In this document: one piece after another, positions 34,463 through 44,198 of the stretch
Layout of the letters: each line of letters begins with the position of its first letter
How positions within the stretch are numbered: position 1 is the first letter of the stretch
Assembly: GCF_946482605.1 (NCBI RefSeq)
Contig: NZ_CAMLSE010000001.1
Coordinates: 1 to 64,000, forward strand
Direction of reading: 5' to 3'
DNA: 64,000 nt
Origin: an uncultured Dyadobacter sp.
Lineage (GTDB): Bacteria; Bacteroidota; Bacteroidia; Cytophagales; Spirosomataceae
Notes under the pieces: generated by a model
Told to the model about the DNA's origin: nothing
What the model saw: only the letters and a program-made list of their open reading frames with translations
The model's database searches: none
Program-made: the position numbers and the translations under genes

Positions 34463-35440
34463 ATGAAACACGTCCGACCAGTCCTCCGCGCACAACAGAT
34501 CACCAAAAGTTATGGCCCCGACACGGTGCTTTCCGGCGTCGACATTGAGCTGGCTCCCGGTGAGTGGCTGGGGATCCTGGGTGAAAGCGGGTCGGGCAAA
34601 AGTACCCTGCTGCGTATTCTGGGACGATTCCTGGATGCGGAGCAGGGTAATGTTTTTTTTAAGGGAAATATGCTTAACCCCGTGAGCAGTGAACTGATCC
34701 CGGGACATGAAGCCATTAAACTGATACACCAGGAGTTCGAATTGTTTCCGAATCAGACAGTAGCAGAGAATATCGCCTATTCGCTGCGGTTCTATGAGGA
34801 AGATTACCGTCTCGGAAAAGTAGCGGAACTACTGGAAATGACGGCGCTGAAAAGCGTGAAGGATCGCAAAGCCAAGCTACTGTCCGGAGGCGAAAAGCAG
34901 CGTACGGCCATCGCCAAAGCCATTGCCGAACTACCGGACGTGCTGCTGCTTGATGAACCATTTGCGCATTTGGACAACCATAACCGGGGCGTGCTGGCCG
35001 ATGCGATCGAACGCCTCAGGAAGCAACAGAAAATGAGTTGCGTTTTCGTGACGCACGAAGCAGCCGACGCGCTTGCCTGGTCGGACCGGATCGCCGTGCT
35101 GCGGGATGGCAGGATCATTCAGATCGGTACGCCGCAGGAAGTGTATAGCCAGCCCGTGGATAGCTATGTGGCCGAACTCTCCGGTGATATCAACTGGCTC
35201 GCAGGAGACCACGGGAAAAAGCAGTTTTATATCCGGCCGGAGAAAATCAGACCGACCAAAAATCCCGAAAAGAGCAAATGGCGTGGCAAAGTGGAGGCCA
35301 TCCGCTTTCACGGCAATCACTGGCAGGTACGCTGTGTGAATGGAAACGGGCAACTGTCGTTTTACAGAAGCAAATCAGATCTGGAAATAGGGCAGGAGGT
35401 ACATTTAACCTATGCTTCCAAAGATCTCAAAAGCATCTGA
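34463..35440 (+). CDS. ABC transporter ATP-binding protein with TOBE-like tail, no permease nearby
   Basis: A 325-residue ATPase. Walker A GESGSGKST at 40-48, Q-loop in LIHQEFELFPNQTV, signature LLSGGEKQRTA near 139-149, Walker B VLLLDEPFAHLD near 160, and the H-loop CVFVTHEAADAL. Residues after about 240 form a TOBE-like regulatory domain, as in PotA/FbpC/MalK importers. No membrane or binding protein gene is adjacent, so its partner must be elsewhere. It is joined to the nitroreductase gene and convergent with the DUF5686 gene, 6 bases away. Confidence 0.88.
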   Translation: MKHVRPVLRAQQITKSYGPDTVLSGVDIELAPGEWLGILGESGSGKSTLLRILGRFLDAEQGNVFFKGNMLNPVSSELIPGHEAIKLIHQEFELFPNQTVAENIAYSLRFYEEDYRLGKVAELLEMTALKSVKDRKAKLLSGGEKQRTAIAKAIAELPDVLLLDEPFAHLDNHNRGVLADAIERLRKQQKMSCVFVTHEAADALAWSDRIAVLRDGRIIQIGTPQEVYSQPVDSYVAELSGDINWLAGDHGKKQFYIRPEKIRPTKNPEKSKWRGKVEAIRFHGNHWQVRCVNGNGQLSFYRSKSDLEIGQEVHLTYASKDLKSI

Positions 35441-35446
35441 ATGCCA

Positions 35447-37966
35447 TCATAGTTTAAACCAGAAGGAAATCTTCACCGCAAATGGCGTCACATTCGGATT
35501 GTCGAGATAGCTGAGTCTGTGCAGAAAATCCACCCGCCCCGTTTTAAAGATATTATCAATTCCATATCCAACTTCGACATAAGGTTTCCCATTCAGCGGG
35601 TTGAACGTCATCGTCTTTTGGCCACTTTCGTCGGTCGTTGTCGTCAATGACAGATTTGCATTGCTGATGCTGCCATAAAACAACCTTCCGGTTGCAAGCA
35701 TCCTGAGTTTCAGCCTCCGGATGGCGGGGATCCGGTTGAGGATGAACCCTTCAAAATTGTGCTCCATGCGCAATGCGATGTACCGGTCGCTGATAAATTC
35801 GAAGTAGCGCATCAGATTATAAGCATTATCCACATAGAAAAGCGACTCATTACCCAAAGGCGTGTAAAGCAGCGGGTAGGGAAGTGTGGAAGGAATGTAC
35901 CCAAACGTTACATTATAATAGGTCCGGCCGGCGACGCCTGCGCGAAAACTCTGCCTGATATTGAAAGAGAGTTTGTTATAACTGAAATCTCCTCCGAATA
36001 AATGCCTGATTCCTAAGGTATACCGCAATGTGAGCGCCGGAGAATTGCCGTTTCCCATGCTAATGCGCTCATTCTCATTCTGAAGAAATGTCTCCTTGGC
36101 GGCCAGGCGCGTTTCCAGATTAATTTCCGTGATCTCGAACGCGCTTTTAAGCGGGGAGTCGTCGCCTGCCTTTGGATCCACGCGATAGCTGAATGGAAAC
36201 AATGGGTCGAAATTACGGTGGCGGACCTGGATACTCCCGGTAAGCCCCTTTACCAATTCTCTTTTGAAATAGGCCGAGATATCCTCCTGCCAGTAAGGTC
36301 TCCTGAATGCGCCAAATCTTGAAAAAGCACCAAAAATCGTATTCGGTCCTATGGTTTCGGCGGAGACGCCCAGTCGTTCCAGGTCTTTTGAATAGGAGAT
36401 ACCGGCCATGGTCCAGGGCTTCCGGCTAATAATGTAGTCCATCCCCGCGCCGTATTTGAATGCATGGTCCCGGGTGCCGAATGCCCCGTATCCACTGAAG
36501 ATCCATTTCCTGCTGAACCCGGGGTCGGTCCGGAAACCTAGCCGGAAGCGGTGTCCCTCTACCTTATTATTGGCATACAAAAAAAGATAAGGGCCGATAT
36601 CGATGTTCCATTTGTCGATCTTTTGATACCCGTTTACAAAAATATTAAGGATCTGGCTGTATGTTTTTACCACTGGCAATGCTTTCAGCGAGTCTACAAG
36701 TTCGAAAGTCAGCTTTTCGGTGGGGCTCAGGTTTTCGGGGCGGGCCTGCACCCAGAATGTTGAATCGTGGTCCCGATAGTCTTCTTTGAGCTCGATCGCC
36801 GTGTCGTAAAACCGGGTGTCGCGCGGTGCGTCGATTTTGTATTTCGAATTGGCAGAATAAAATTTCAAAAGCATTCCGGCTGTTTGCGGAGTAGGCTCGT
36901 CTACGTCAATGAGCACGCGGGTCTTTGAGGGCAGCCAGTTTTTTTCATTGGCGGAAAGCTCATAGGACTGCTGCACTTTGATTTTCTCAATATAATTCAG
37001 GTTAGCCTGCTTGCCTACCCCGACGTCGATCTGGGTCAATGCAAATGTGCTGCCATCTATCCAGAACGAACCTGTGAACGCAAGATCTTGCTTCTGGCGC
37101 GGTTCAAATTCAATGTGATAGTCGTAGCCGGTTCCATTAGAAAGGCTGTCGGCGAGGTAGTATTCGTAATAAAGCTTCCAGTTATCAGAAATCGGGGATA
37201 CAAAATCTTTTTGCAGGATATTGAGCCAGTTATTGTAAAAATTGTACTGCTGAAATGTGGAACCAATTAGCTGCGACACCACACTGCCGTCCGTCAGGCC
37301 CACACCCGACACCTTTGTCTTGTTGATGACCTCCTTTTTCTTTTTGGGATCCTGCCGGTAAAAAACATCGGATACCGATTCCGAAATGAAGATCGGAATG
37401 ATCGTCTCCCCGTTTTCACCCTTCGCCGCGTCAAACCGTTCCACGATATGGGTCATTTTCTTTACGGGCTTCCTGCTTCTGAACTTTTCCGAAAGATTAT
37501 TGATATCGATCTGAATTTTATTGTAGCTCTGGTATTCATAGGCACTGAGCTCATCAGGATTGTTTCGCTTTCGATTGGCGACGACCTTGCGGATGATGGC
37601 ATAGGCGGGATTTTCTCCGGCCAGGATTTTGACTTCCCGCAACTGCTGGGTACCGGGTGAGAGCTGAATATCGATGATCTGTTCGCGCAGATTCGGGACT
37701 ATGGCCTTGCTTTTGGTCGTATAGCCGACATAGGTGACAAGCAAAGAGTCGGCAGGAGGTGAGAATGTGAGCTCGTAAACGCCATCGAAGTTCGTGGTGG
37801 TACCTGCGAGTTGGGACTGAATGGCTATGTTCGCGAAGGGAATGGGGTCACCGGTAGTGGCGTCGGTAACCTTGCCTTTGATGGTATACGTGTTTTGCGA
37901 AAAGCTATTCGTGCATATAGCGGCGACGAAAAGTACGCTGGTAAAGATGTTCAGGAAAGCCCTCAT
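35447..37966 (-). CDS. DUF5686 outer-membrane protein with carboxypeptidase-regulatory domain
   Basis: An 839-residue envelope protein. Signal peptide 1-23 (ending NSFSQ). Residues 25-115 form a CarboxypepD_reg-like domain (YTIKGKVTDATTGDPIPFANI, DGVYELTF). The DUF5686 region follows (REVKILAGENPAYAIIRKVVANRK) and the rest has many amphipathic beta strands ending in aromatic residues (VDFLHRLSYLDNPNVTPFAVKISFWFKL), suggesting a beta barrel. It resembles TonB-dependent receptors without a visible plug. Substrate unknown. It overlaps the sanA gene by four bases (ATGA). Confidence 0.88.
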   Translation of the reverse strand: MRAFLNIFTSVLFVAAICTNSFSQNTYTIKGKVTDATTGDPIPFANIAIQSQLAGTTTNFDGVYELTFSPPADSLLVTYVGYTTKSKAIVPNLREQIIDIQLSPGTQQLREVKILAGENPAYAIIRKVVANRKRNNPDELSAYEYQSYNKIQIDINNLSEKFRSRKPVKKMTHIVERFDAAKGENGETIIPIFISESVSDVFYRQDPKKKKEVINKTKVSGVGLTDGSVVSQLIGSTFQQYNFYNNWLNILQKDFVSPISDNWKLYYEYYLADSLSNGTGYDYHIEFEPRQKQDLAFTGSFWIDGSTFALTQIDVGVGKQANLNYIEKIKVQQSYELSANEKNWLPSKTRVLIDVDEPTPQTAGMLLKFYSANSKYKIDAPRDTRFYDTAIELKEDYRDHDSTFWVQARPENLSPTEKLTFELVDSLKALPVVKTYSQILNIFVNGYQKIDKWNIDIGPYLFLYANNKVEGHRFRLGFRTDPGFSRKWIFSGYGAFGTRDHAFKYGAGMDYIISRKPWTMAGISYSKDLERLGVSAETIGPNTIFGAFSRFGAFRRPYWQEDISAYFKRELVKGLTGSIQVRHRNFDPLFPFSYRVDPKAGDDSPLKSAFEITEINLETRLAAKETFLQNENERISMGNGNSPALTLRYTLGIRHLFGGDFSYNKLSFNIRQSFRAGVAGRTYYNVTFGYIPSTLPYPLLYTPLGNESLFYVDNAYNLMRYFEFISDRYIALRMEHNFEGFILNRIPAIRRLKLRMLATGRLFYGSISNANLSLTTTTDESGQKTMTFNPLNGKPYVEVGYGIDNIFKTGRVDFLHRLSYLDNPNVTPFAVKISFWFKL

Positions 37967-38682
37967 TCGTCCCGCTCATTTTTCCCGATCTGGATATTGG
38001 AAGTCACGTCCGCGGCCGGGCGCAGGATATGGACATCGAGCACAGCTTTGGGGCGCGCGAGGTACTCGCGTATGAGCGTGCGGAAAGAGTAGCCGTCCGG
38101 TACGTCCTGTGCAGCGAAGGAAATGGCATTGATACCCTCATTGTGGGCAATGTACAATGCCCTTGCATTGTGGAAATTCTGCGAAATGATGGTGAAATTG
38201 TCCTGATTGAAGACCTCCTTGCAGCGGACGATCGAATCGAATGTGCGGAAACCGGCATAGTCGAGCGTCATGACGTTTTCGGGGATACCCAGGTTCAGGA
38301 GTGCGCGCTGCATGTCCAGCGGCTCGTTGTAGTACTGCGAATCGTTGTTGCCGCTCAGGATAATGTACTTGATCTTCCCCTCTTTGAACAGCCGCGCGGT
38401 CGCCTCCATCCGGTATTTGAAAAAAAGATTTTCCTTGCCCTTTTCAGATTTTTTACTCGTGCCGAGCACCAGGGCGACGTCATTGGGCGGGAGGCTTTCG
38501 ATGGAGAAATAATTATACTGCCGTGTACAGTAAACCACCCAGAAATTGCAAAGCAAGATGAAAACCATGCAGGCAAATAAGAGGGCTAGGATGATTTTGA
38601 TCAATTTTTTCACCTGTACACGGGTTGCCATGTGAACCTTCAACTCCTGGAAATTTTGCCGGATTGCGTACATGTCGATCAT
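37963..38682 (-). CDS. SanA/YdcF-like DUF218 membrane protein
   Basis: A 239-residue protein with one membrane helix (about 26-50, IIKIILALLFACMVFILLCNFWVV) and a DUF218 domain: DVALVLGTSKKSEKGKENLFFKYRMEATARLF, YIILSGNN, and ISQNFHNARALYIA. SanA in Escherichia coli affects envelope barrier function and vancomycin exclusion at high temperature. The ATG at 38682 is used; alternatives are at 38673 and 38631. Its stop overlaps the DUF5686 start, so the two are probably co-translated. Confidence 0.87.
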   Translation of the reverse strand: MIDMYAIRQNFQELKVHMATRVQVKKLIKIILALLFACMVFILLCNFWVVYCTRQYNYFSIESLPPNDVALVLGTSKKSEKGKENLFFKYRMEATARLFKEGKIKYIILSGNNDSQYYNEPLDMQRALLNLGIPENVMTLDYAGFRTFDSIVRCKEVFNQDNFTIISQNFHNARALYIAHNEGINAISFAAQDVPDGYSFRTLIREYLARPKAVLDVHILRPAADVTSNIQIGKNERDE

Positions 38683-38756
38683 TGTTATGATGAACTGTAC
38701 GCAATCAATGGGCCTTTGTGTTGCTGATTGTCAGAGTGGTGCGGGCTGCTGCAGTC

Positions 38757-41513
38757 CTATTCGAACAAGCCGAGTTGACTCTTGGAGGAATCAGGTCCTT
38801 TTTTGCTCTCTTTTTTAGACTTTGGCTCCTCTTCCGCGCCACCGCCTGGATCTTCCTGAGCATTTTCACCCGGCGTGGTCTCTTCGTCTTCAACCGGAGT
38901 AACAGTATTTTCGGTCAAAGCATTCGCCGGACTCTCCTGAGTTTCTTCGTTCCCGCTTTCTTCGTCGGGCATATCGTCTGCCGCTTCCACCGCCGCAGGC
39001 TCTTCAATGGCTACCGGAAGTGGTTCAAGCCAGCGGATTTCCTTGAATTTGTCGTTAGGGATCTTATTTCCCTGTGCACGCCATCCCCGGATATCCACCA
39101 TTTCTTCTACCACGTATGCTTCTGTGGTCTGATCTTTCTGTGCTGTTTTCGGATAGACAATTTCCAAACGGGGGCGGATGTCGGTGCTGGCCAGGATCAG
39201 TTTGCTGTTTTTAGCATCACTGATAAAGAGGAATTTCTTGTCGAGGGACGAAGTCTCGATATTGAAACGTTTGATGAAATGCTGTTTTTGGCCACCATCA
39301 AGGTAAATGGCTGTGATCGGAAGTTTGGGGTCGAATTTTTTTACGAGCAGTACCTCGTGCGGCTCATAGTGATTAGTCATGTCAAAATTGGTCAACTCAT
39401 AGGAGCCGTCCTTGTAAACCACCACAATGTTATCCGTCGGGCCGAAATTACCCAGATATTCCCCTCGCTCATCCCGGTTGAGACGACCGATGATCGGATC
39501 GAACCACATGTCCACTCCACCCAGCGTGGAACGGCCGGCCTGTTTCAAGGTGATTTTCCTGACCGGGTATTTGGTCAGAATGTTACCCATGGCGCTGCGG
39601 TTCTTGATCAGGAGATCTGCAAAATTGTAGTCAAACTGCTTGACCTTGGCTTTGCTTTGGGCAGTAAGGCTGACGGTGATGATCTCTGCTTCACCATTTT
39701 CGTTAGGTGTAAAATAGGTGATTTTCGATTTCGGAGTTCCCTGGGTCAGATCGTACTCGCGGTCACGTGTCACCGCCGTCACCTGGAAGCGTTTCGCGTA
39801 GGAAACGCCGGTTTTTCCATCCACGTATACCAGATTGTAGACCTGCCGCTCGTCATTTTTGACGAACACCGCGCAATGGATGATGTCTTTGCCTACAAAC
39901 ACCTTATCCTGGACTTTGGTTACCAGGCAACGCCCGTCACCCCTGAATACAATGATGTCGTCGATATCGGAGCAGTCCATCACGTACTCGTCCTTTTTAA
40001 GGCCATAGCCTACAAAGCCTTCCGCACGGTTGACATAAAGTTTCTGGTTATTCGCGGCTACGATATTCGCGGAGATCTGGTTAAATGCGCGGATTTCAGT
40101 TCTTCTGCCGCGTCCTTTTCCGTATTTTTTGAGCAGGTCCCTGAAATAGTCGATTGCGAAGCGGGTGATATGCGCCAGGTTGTCTTCGGTTTCTGCCAGA
40201 TCCTCTTCCCATTTACGCATCTGCTCGTCGGCCTTGAAACCGTCGTATTTCGAGATCCGCTTGATCCTGATCTCGGTTAGCGCAACGATATCGTCGTCGT
40301 TGATCTCGCGGTAAAACTGCGGTTTGTAAGGCTCCAACCCATTGTCGATCGTCCTGATGACCGCTTCAAACGTTTCGCATTCTTCGATATCGCGGTAAAT
40401 GCGGTTTTCGATGAAGATTTTTTCAAGAGAGCCGTACAGGATCTTTTCCAGCAATGCGAGCCTTTTAATTTCCAGTTCGCGCTGTAACAGGTGGACGGTT
40501 TGCTGGGTATTATATTTTAAAATTTCGGTGACGCCCACGAAATGAGGCTTATCACCGATGATGATACATGCATTGGGTGAGATGGATACTTCGCATTCGG
40601 TGAATGCGTAAAGTGCGTCCATGGTGATGTCCGGCGAAACACCGGGCGCCAGGTGAACCTGTATTTCAACATCGGCGGCGGTATTATCCACCACCTTTTT
40701 GATCTTGATCTTGCCCGCATCGTTGGCCTTGATAATGGAATCGATCAGCGATGTAGTAGTGGTGCCAAACGGAATGTCCCGGATCACCAGCATCTTTTTG
40801 TCCTCCTCCTCGATTTTGGCGCGAACCCGTACTTTTCCACCCCGATGACCGTCGTTGTAGTTCGAAATGTCGACCTGCCCGCCGGTCAGGAAGTCGGGAT
40901 AAATGATCACTTCCTTGCCTTGCAGGATATTGACGGATGCCTCTATCAATTCGCAGAAATTGTGCGGGAGGATTTTGGTGGACAGCCCCACGGCAATGCC
41001 TTCCACACCGAGGGAGAGCAGAATGGGGAATTTGACCGGGAGCGTTACCGGCTCCCGCTTTCTGCCGTCATAGGAGAGCTGCCATTCGGTGGTGTCGTCA
41101 TTGAAGACAATTTCCTTGGCGAACCGGGAAAGCCTGACCTCGATGTAACGGGCCGCCGCCGCACCATCGCCGGTGCGAATGTCGCCCCAGTTACCCTGCG
41201 TGTCAAAAAGCAGCTCTTTTTGCCCGATGTTGACAATCGCGTCATAAATGGAAGCATCCCCATGCGGGTGATACTGCATGGAAGAACCTACGACATTCGC
41301 CACCTTATTGAAACGACCGTCGTCCATTTCGTTCAGCGCGTGCATAATGCGTCGCTGAACCGGTTTCAGGCCGTCCTCAATGGCTGGAACGGCACGCTCC
41401 AGAATTACGTAAGAGGCATAATCGAGAAACCAGTTTTCATAGAGGCCCGAAATGGGCAGTTTGTCATGTAATCCGCTATCTTCTACGTCGGGCGCAGCTC
41501 CGTTTTCGTCCAT
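38757..41513 (-). CDS. parC: DNA topoisomerase IV subunit A
   Basis: A 918-residue type IIA topoisomerase subunit. The breakage-reunion domain is at the N-terminus with DGLKPVQRRIMHAL, MQYHPHGDASIYDAIV and catalytic Tyr123 in AARYIEVRLS. Six beta-pinwheel repeats occupy about residues 500-820. The last 85 residues are a low-complexity acidic tail (EEPAAVEAADDMPDEE) that ends KSKKESKKGPDSSKSQLGLFE. The C-terminal GyrA-box does not stand out, which favours ParC over GyrA. The partner parE is not adjacent. Start ATG at 41513. Confidence 0.9.
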   Translation of the reverse strand: MDENGAAPDVEDSGLHDKLPISGLYENWFLDYASYVILERAVPAIEDGLKPVQRRIMHALNEMDDGRFNKVANVVGSSMQYHPHGDASIYDAIVNIGQKELLFDTQGNWGDIRTGDGAAAARYIEVRLSRFAKEIVFNDDTTEWQLSYDGRKREPVTLPVKFPILLSLGVEGIAVGLSTKILPHNFCELIEASVNILQGKEVIIYPDFLTGGQVDISNYNDGHRGGKVRVRAKIEEEDKKMLVIRDIPFGTTTTSLIDSIIKANDAGKIKIKKVVDNTAADVEIQVHLAPGVSPDITMDALYAFTECEVSISPNACIIIGDKPHFVGVTEILKYNTQQTVHLLQRELEIKRLALLEKILYGSLEKIFIENRIYRDIEECETFEAVIRTIDNGLEPYKPQFYREINDDDIVALTEIRIKRISKYDGFKADEQMRKWEEDLAETEDNLAHITRFAIDYFRDLLKKYGKGRGRRTEIRAFNQISANIVAANNQKLYVNRAEGFVGYGLKKDEYVMDCSDIDDIIVFRGDGRCLVTKVQDKVFVGKDIIHCAVFVKNDERQVYNLVYVDGKTGVSYAKRFQVTAVTRDREYDLTQGTPKSKITYFTPNENGEAEIITVSLTAQSKAKVKQFDYNFADLLIKNRSAMGNILTKYPVRKITLKQAGRSTLGGVDMWFDPIIGRLNRDERGEYLGNFGPTDNIVVVYKDGSYELTNFDMTNHYEPHEVLLVKKFDPKLPITAIYLDGGQKQHFIKRFNIETSSLDKKFLFISDAKNSKLILASTDIRPRLEIVYPKTAQKDQTTEAYVVEEMVDIRGWRAQGNKIPNDKFKEIRWLEPLPVAIEEPAAVEAADDMPDEESGNEETQESPANALTENTVTPVEDEETTPGENAQEDPGGGAEEEPKSKKESKKGPDSSKSQLGLFE

Positions 41514-41679
41514 AAATGCAGGAGGAACCAGGTTTTAAGTACTCAGTAAATTTGTCAGCTATCCAGGCTTGCCGGTCTTCACTGAGGGACTGGCTCATTC
41601 CAAAAGAACAAAACAGGGTGAAGTTTACCGGAAGATTAGGTTGAATTAACTGCTAATATAGCAAATAAAGCTATAAAAC

Positions 41680-42333
41680 TCAGTTTTCGGGGGAGTAGTC
41701 GGGCGTATTGAGGACCGCCAGCAGTTCACTGATCATCATCGCAGTCGCGCCCCAGATCTTGTAGCCTTGCACCATGTAGTGCGGAGCATGAACCTGTTCG
41801 CCACGGACTTGAATATCACTGGACCCAATGATGTTCACATCGGAAATTTCTTCCAGCCGGATCTCGAAAATGTCTTCCACTTCCCTCGGATCCGGATAAA
41901 ACCCGGGCCGGTAGGGCATCACGGCGACCACAGGCAGCACATAAAAATTACTGGCAGGGATAAAGAGCTCCGTCAGTGCACCCAGTATTTCCACATCGGT
42001 CAGTCGTAGCCCTATTTCCTCCTGTGCCTCGCGAAGAGCCGTACGGATGAGATTCTCGTCACTGAGCTCATAGCGACCGCCGGGGAATGCAACCTGCCCG
42101 CTATGCACGCCGTCGTATGCCGGTCGCAGGATCAACGGGAAGTAAATGTCATTCTGGTGAGGGTAAAACAGGATGAGAACGGCGCTCTTACGGGTCCGCG
42201 CATTAGGTTTGAAGGTCAGCCTGAGCTTGCTGGACGCCATCATCGCCTGGTGGGCCGTTTCGCCGGGAAGCGGGAACCGGAGTTTTTGTTTCAGTCTGGA
42301 AGTAAATTCAAAAAACGGTCCCAGGGCGGCCAT
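41680..42333 (-). CDS. NUDIX hydrolase, CoA pyrophosphatase type
   Basis: A 217-residue hydrolase. The Nudix box GGRYELSDENLIRTALREAQEEIGL-type order is intact around residues 90-115, with the catalytic REAQEE. Preceding RPAYDGVHSGQVAFPGG is the NuCoA motif of coenzyme A diphosphatases (YeaB/NudL-like). It probably cleaves CoA or acyl-CoA to 3',5'-ADP and phosphopantetheine. Start ATG at 42333. The 162-base gap to the next gene upstream shows nothing I can name. Confidence 0.88.
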   Translation of the reverse strand: MAALGPFFEFTSRLKQKLRFPLPGETAHQAMMASSKLRLTFKPNARTRKSAVLILFYPHQNDIYFPLILRPAYDGVHSGQVAFPGGRYELSDENLIRTALREAQEEIGLRLTDVEILGALTELFIPASNFYVLPVVAVMPYRPGFYPDPREVEDIFEIRLEEISDVNIIGSSDIQVRGEQVHAPHYMVQGYKIWGATAMMISELLAVLNTPDYSPEN

Positions 42334-42495
42334 GTGAGGCGGAATGTGGTTTTTAAAGTAGTAGGATCTGGATTCAGGCTATAAAAGAAAAACTTCATAC
42401 CAAACATCCTGAATATTTCTGGCATAGTGTGAATGAATAGTGTGATGGCCAATGTACGCAAATATAACAAATCCGTGCATCCATTAACCATGTTG

Positions 42496-44073
42496 TTAAG
42501 CGGTGACATATAGTTTGGCCAGCTGTTCAGCGCAGCGCTCCCCGTCCATTGCTGCGGACATAATGCCTCCCGCATAGCCGGCTCCTTCTCCGCAGGGGAA
42601 GAGTCCCCGCACTTCCGGGTGTTCGCAGCTTTCCCTGTCCCGCGGGATTCTGACGGGAGAAGAGGTCCTGCTTTCCACACCGATAAGCTGAGCGTCAGGG
42701 GACAGGTAGCCCCGCATTTTTTTACCAAAATCAGTCAAAGCATCCCGCAATGGAAACGCTATGTGGTCGGGGAGCACTTCATAGAGATCCACGGATTGAA
42801 GGCCGGGCTGGTAGGACGTGTCGCGCAGCTCGTTCGAGACCCTGTTTTTAACAAAATCGGTGGCGAGCTGGGCCGGGGCGGTTTGCGTAGCGCCTGCCAG
42901 TCGGCATGCTGCCTGTTCCAGTTCGCGTTGCAGTTGCAGGCCGGCCATGGGGCCATAGTCTTTGTAAGGAGCCAGATCCGCCTCTTCGATCGCAACAACC
43001 ATTCCGGAGTTGGCATAGGGCGAGTCCCTGCGGGACGGCGACATCCCATTCACCACAACCTCACCCGAAGCCGTAGCTGCCGGCACGATGAAGCCACCAG
43101 GGCACATGCAAAACGAAAATACACCGCGCTGCACGCCTTTATAACGGGTTTGGGTTACCAGGCTGTAAGAAGCCGCCGGCAGATAAGGGCCGCGGTCGAC
43201 GTCGCAGTGATACTGTATTTTGTCAATGGTATTCTGAGGGTGCTCAATGCGTACGCCCATTGCGAAGGATTTATGCGCTATCAGGATGTTTCTGGCATGA
43301 AGCATTTCGTAGATATCGCGGGCAGAATGGCCCGTGGCCAGAATGACGCCGATCCCGATGTGCTCTTTCGCATCGTCCGTGACGACTCCCCTGATCCGCT
43401 GCTCCGCGATGATGAGGTCCGTAACTTTGGTGTCGAAATGTATCTCGCCTCCGGATTTGAGTATGCTTTCCCGCATTTCCGAAACGACTACCGGTAGTTT
43501 ATTCGTCCCGATATGGGGATGGGTATCGATCAGGATCTGTTCACTGGCTCCATGGGCCACGAAAATTTCGAGTACCCGACGGATATCTCCCCGTTTGTTG
43601 GAGCGGGTGTAAAGCTTTCCGTCCGAGTACGTGCCGGCTCCGCCTTCACCGAAGCAATAGTTGGATTCGGGATTGACGATATGGTCCTTGTTAATGGCCG
43701 CCAGGTCGCGCCGCCGCGTGCGGACATCTTTCCCACGCTCGAATAGTACCGGTTTAATGCCCAGCTCGATCAATCGTAACGCGGCGAACATTCCTGCCGG
43801 TCCGCATCCGATGATCAATGCCTGTGGCCTGTTACTGACGTCGGGGTATGTGATCGGAGCGCCTATCAGTGCCGGTGGGTTTTCTCCGATATAAACTTCG
43901 GCCTGGACATTGATCTTCACCTGTCGGCTGCGTGCGTCGATAGACTGGCGTGTCTTGCGGATAAACGGCTCATCGCCGCTGCGGAGGCGTAGTTTTTGAA
44001 TTACAAAACGACGGAAATTTTCGTCGTCCAGCGCGATTTCGGGCGCTAGTGTTAGTTGAAGCGTATGTTGCAT
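42496..44073 (-). CDS. COG2509 FAD-dependent dehydrogenase
   Basis: A 525-residue flavoprotein. The dinucleotide motif GCGPAGMFAALRLIE begins at residue 89, followed by VLFERG. The family marks ESNYCFGEGGAGTYSDGKLYTR and VFSFCMCPGGFIVPAATASGEVVVNGMS are present, and the C-terminal FAD contact reads LFPCGEGAGYAGGIMSAAMDG. Members are widespread but their substrate is not established; a small N-terminal domain of about 80 residues precedes the Rossmann fold. It has a well-formed promoter at 44104-44135. Confidence 0.88.
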   Translation of the reverse strand: MQHTLQLTLAPEIALDDENFRRFVIQKLRLRSGDEPFIRKTRQSIDARSRQVKINVQAEVYIGENPPALIGAPITYPDVSNRPQALIIGCGPAGMFAALRLIELGIKPVLFERGKDVRTRRRDLAAINKDHIVNPESNYCFGEGGAGTYSDGKLYTRSNKRGDIRRVLEIFVAHGASEQILIDTHPHIGTNKLPVVVSEMRESILKSGGEIHFDTKVTDLIIAEQRIRGVVTDDAKEHIGIGVILATGHSARDIYEMLHARNILIAHKSFAMGVRIEHPQNTIDKIQYHCDVDRGPYLPAASYSLVTQTRYKGVQRGVFSFCMCPGGFIVPAATASGEVVVNGMSPSRRDSPYANSGMVVAIEEADLAPYKDYGPMAGLQLQRELEQAACRLAGATQTAPAQLATDFVKNRVSNELRDTSYQPGLQSVDLYEVLPDHIAFPLRDALTDFGKKMRGYLSPDAQLIGVESRTSSPVRIPRDRESCEHPEVRGLFPCGEGAGYAGGIMSAAMDGERCAEQLAKLYVTA

Positions 44074-44103
44074 GCCTGGAAAGGGATTTATCCTTCAATG
44101 CAG

Positions 44104-44135
44104 CAAAGGTACGGAGACTTTCCTGGTCGTTCAAA
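44104..44135 (-). promoter_or_regulatory. Promoter of the COG2509 gene
   Basis: On the reverse strand TTTG (44132-44135) is followed after 20 bases by TACCTTTG (44104-44111), a full match to the Bacteroidota promoter consensus with ideal spacing. The transcript would start near 44097, 24 bases before the ATG. This is the clearest promoter in the window. Confidence 0.6.
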
Positions 44136-44198
44136 CCGGAACGGTAGCATTCCGGTTTGATGACCTTTTATATATACATTTCACTATCGAATCCGGTC

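Noticed and set aside
38718..40280. 520-codon + strand frame across parC
   Set aside because: It lies wholly antisense to conserved parC, has a hydrophobic, biased composition and no recognisable domain; it mirrors codon use of the real gene.
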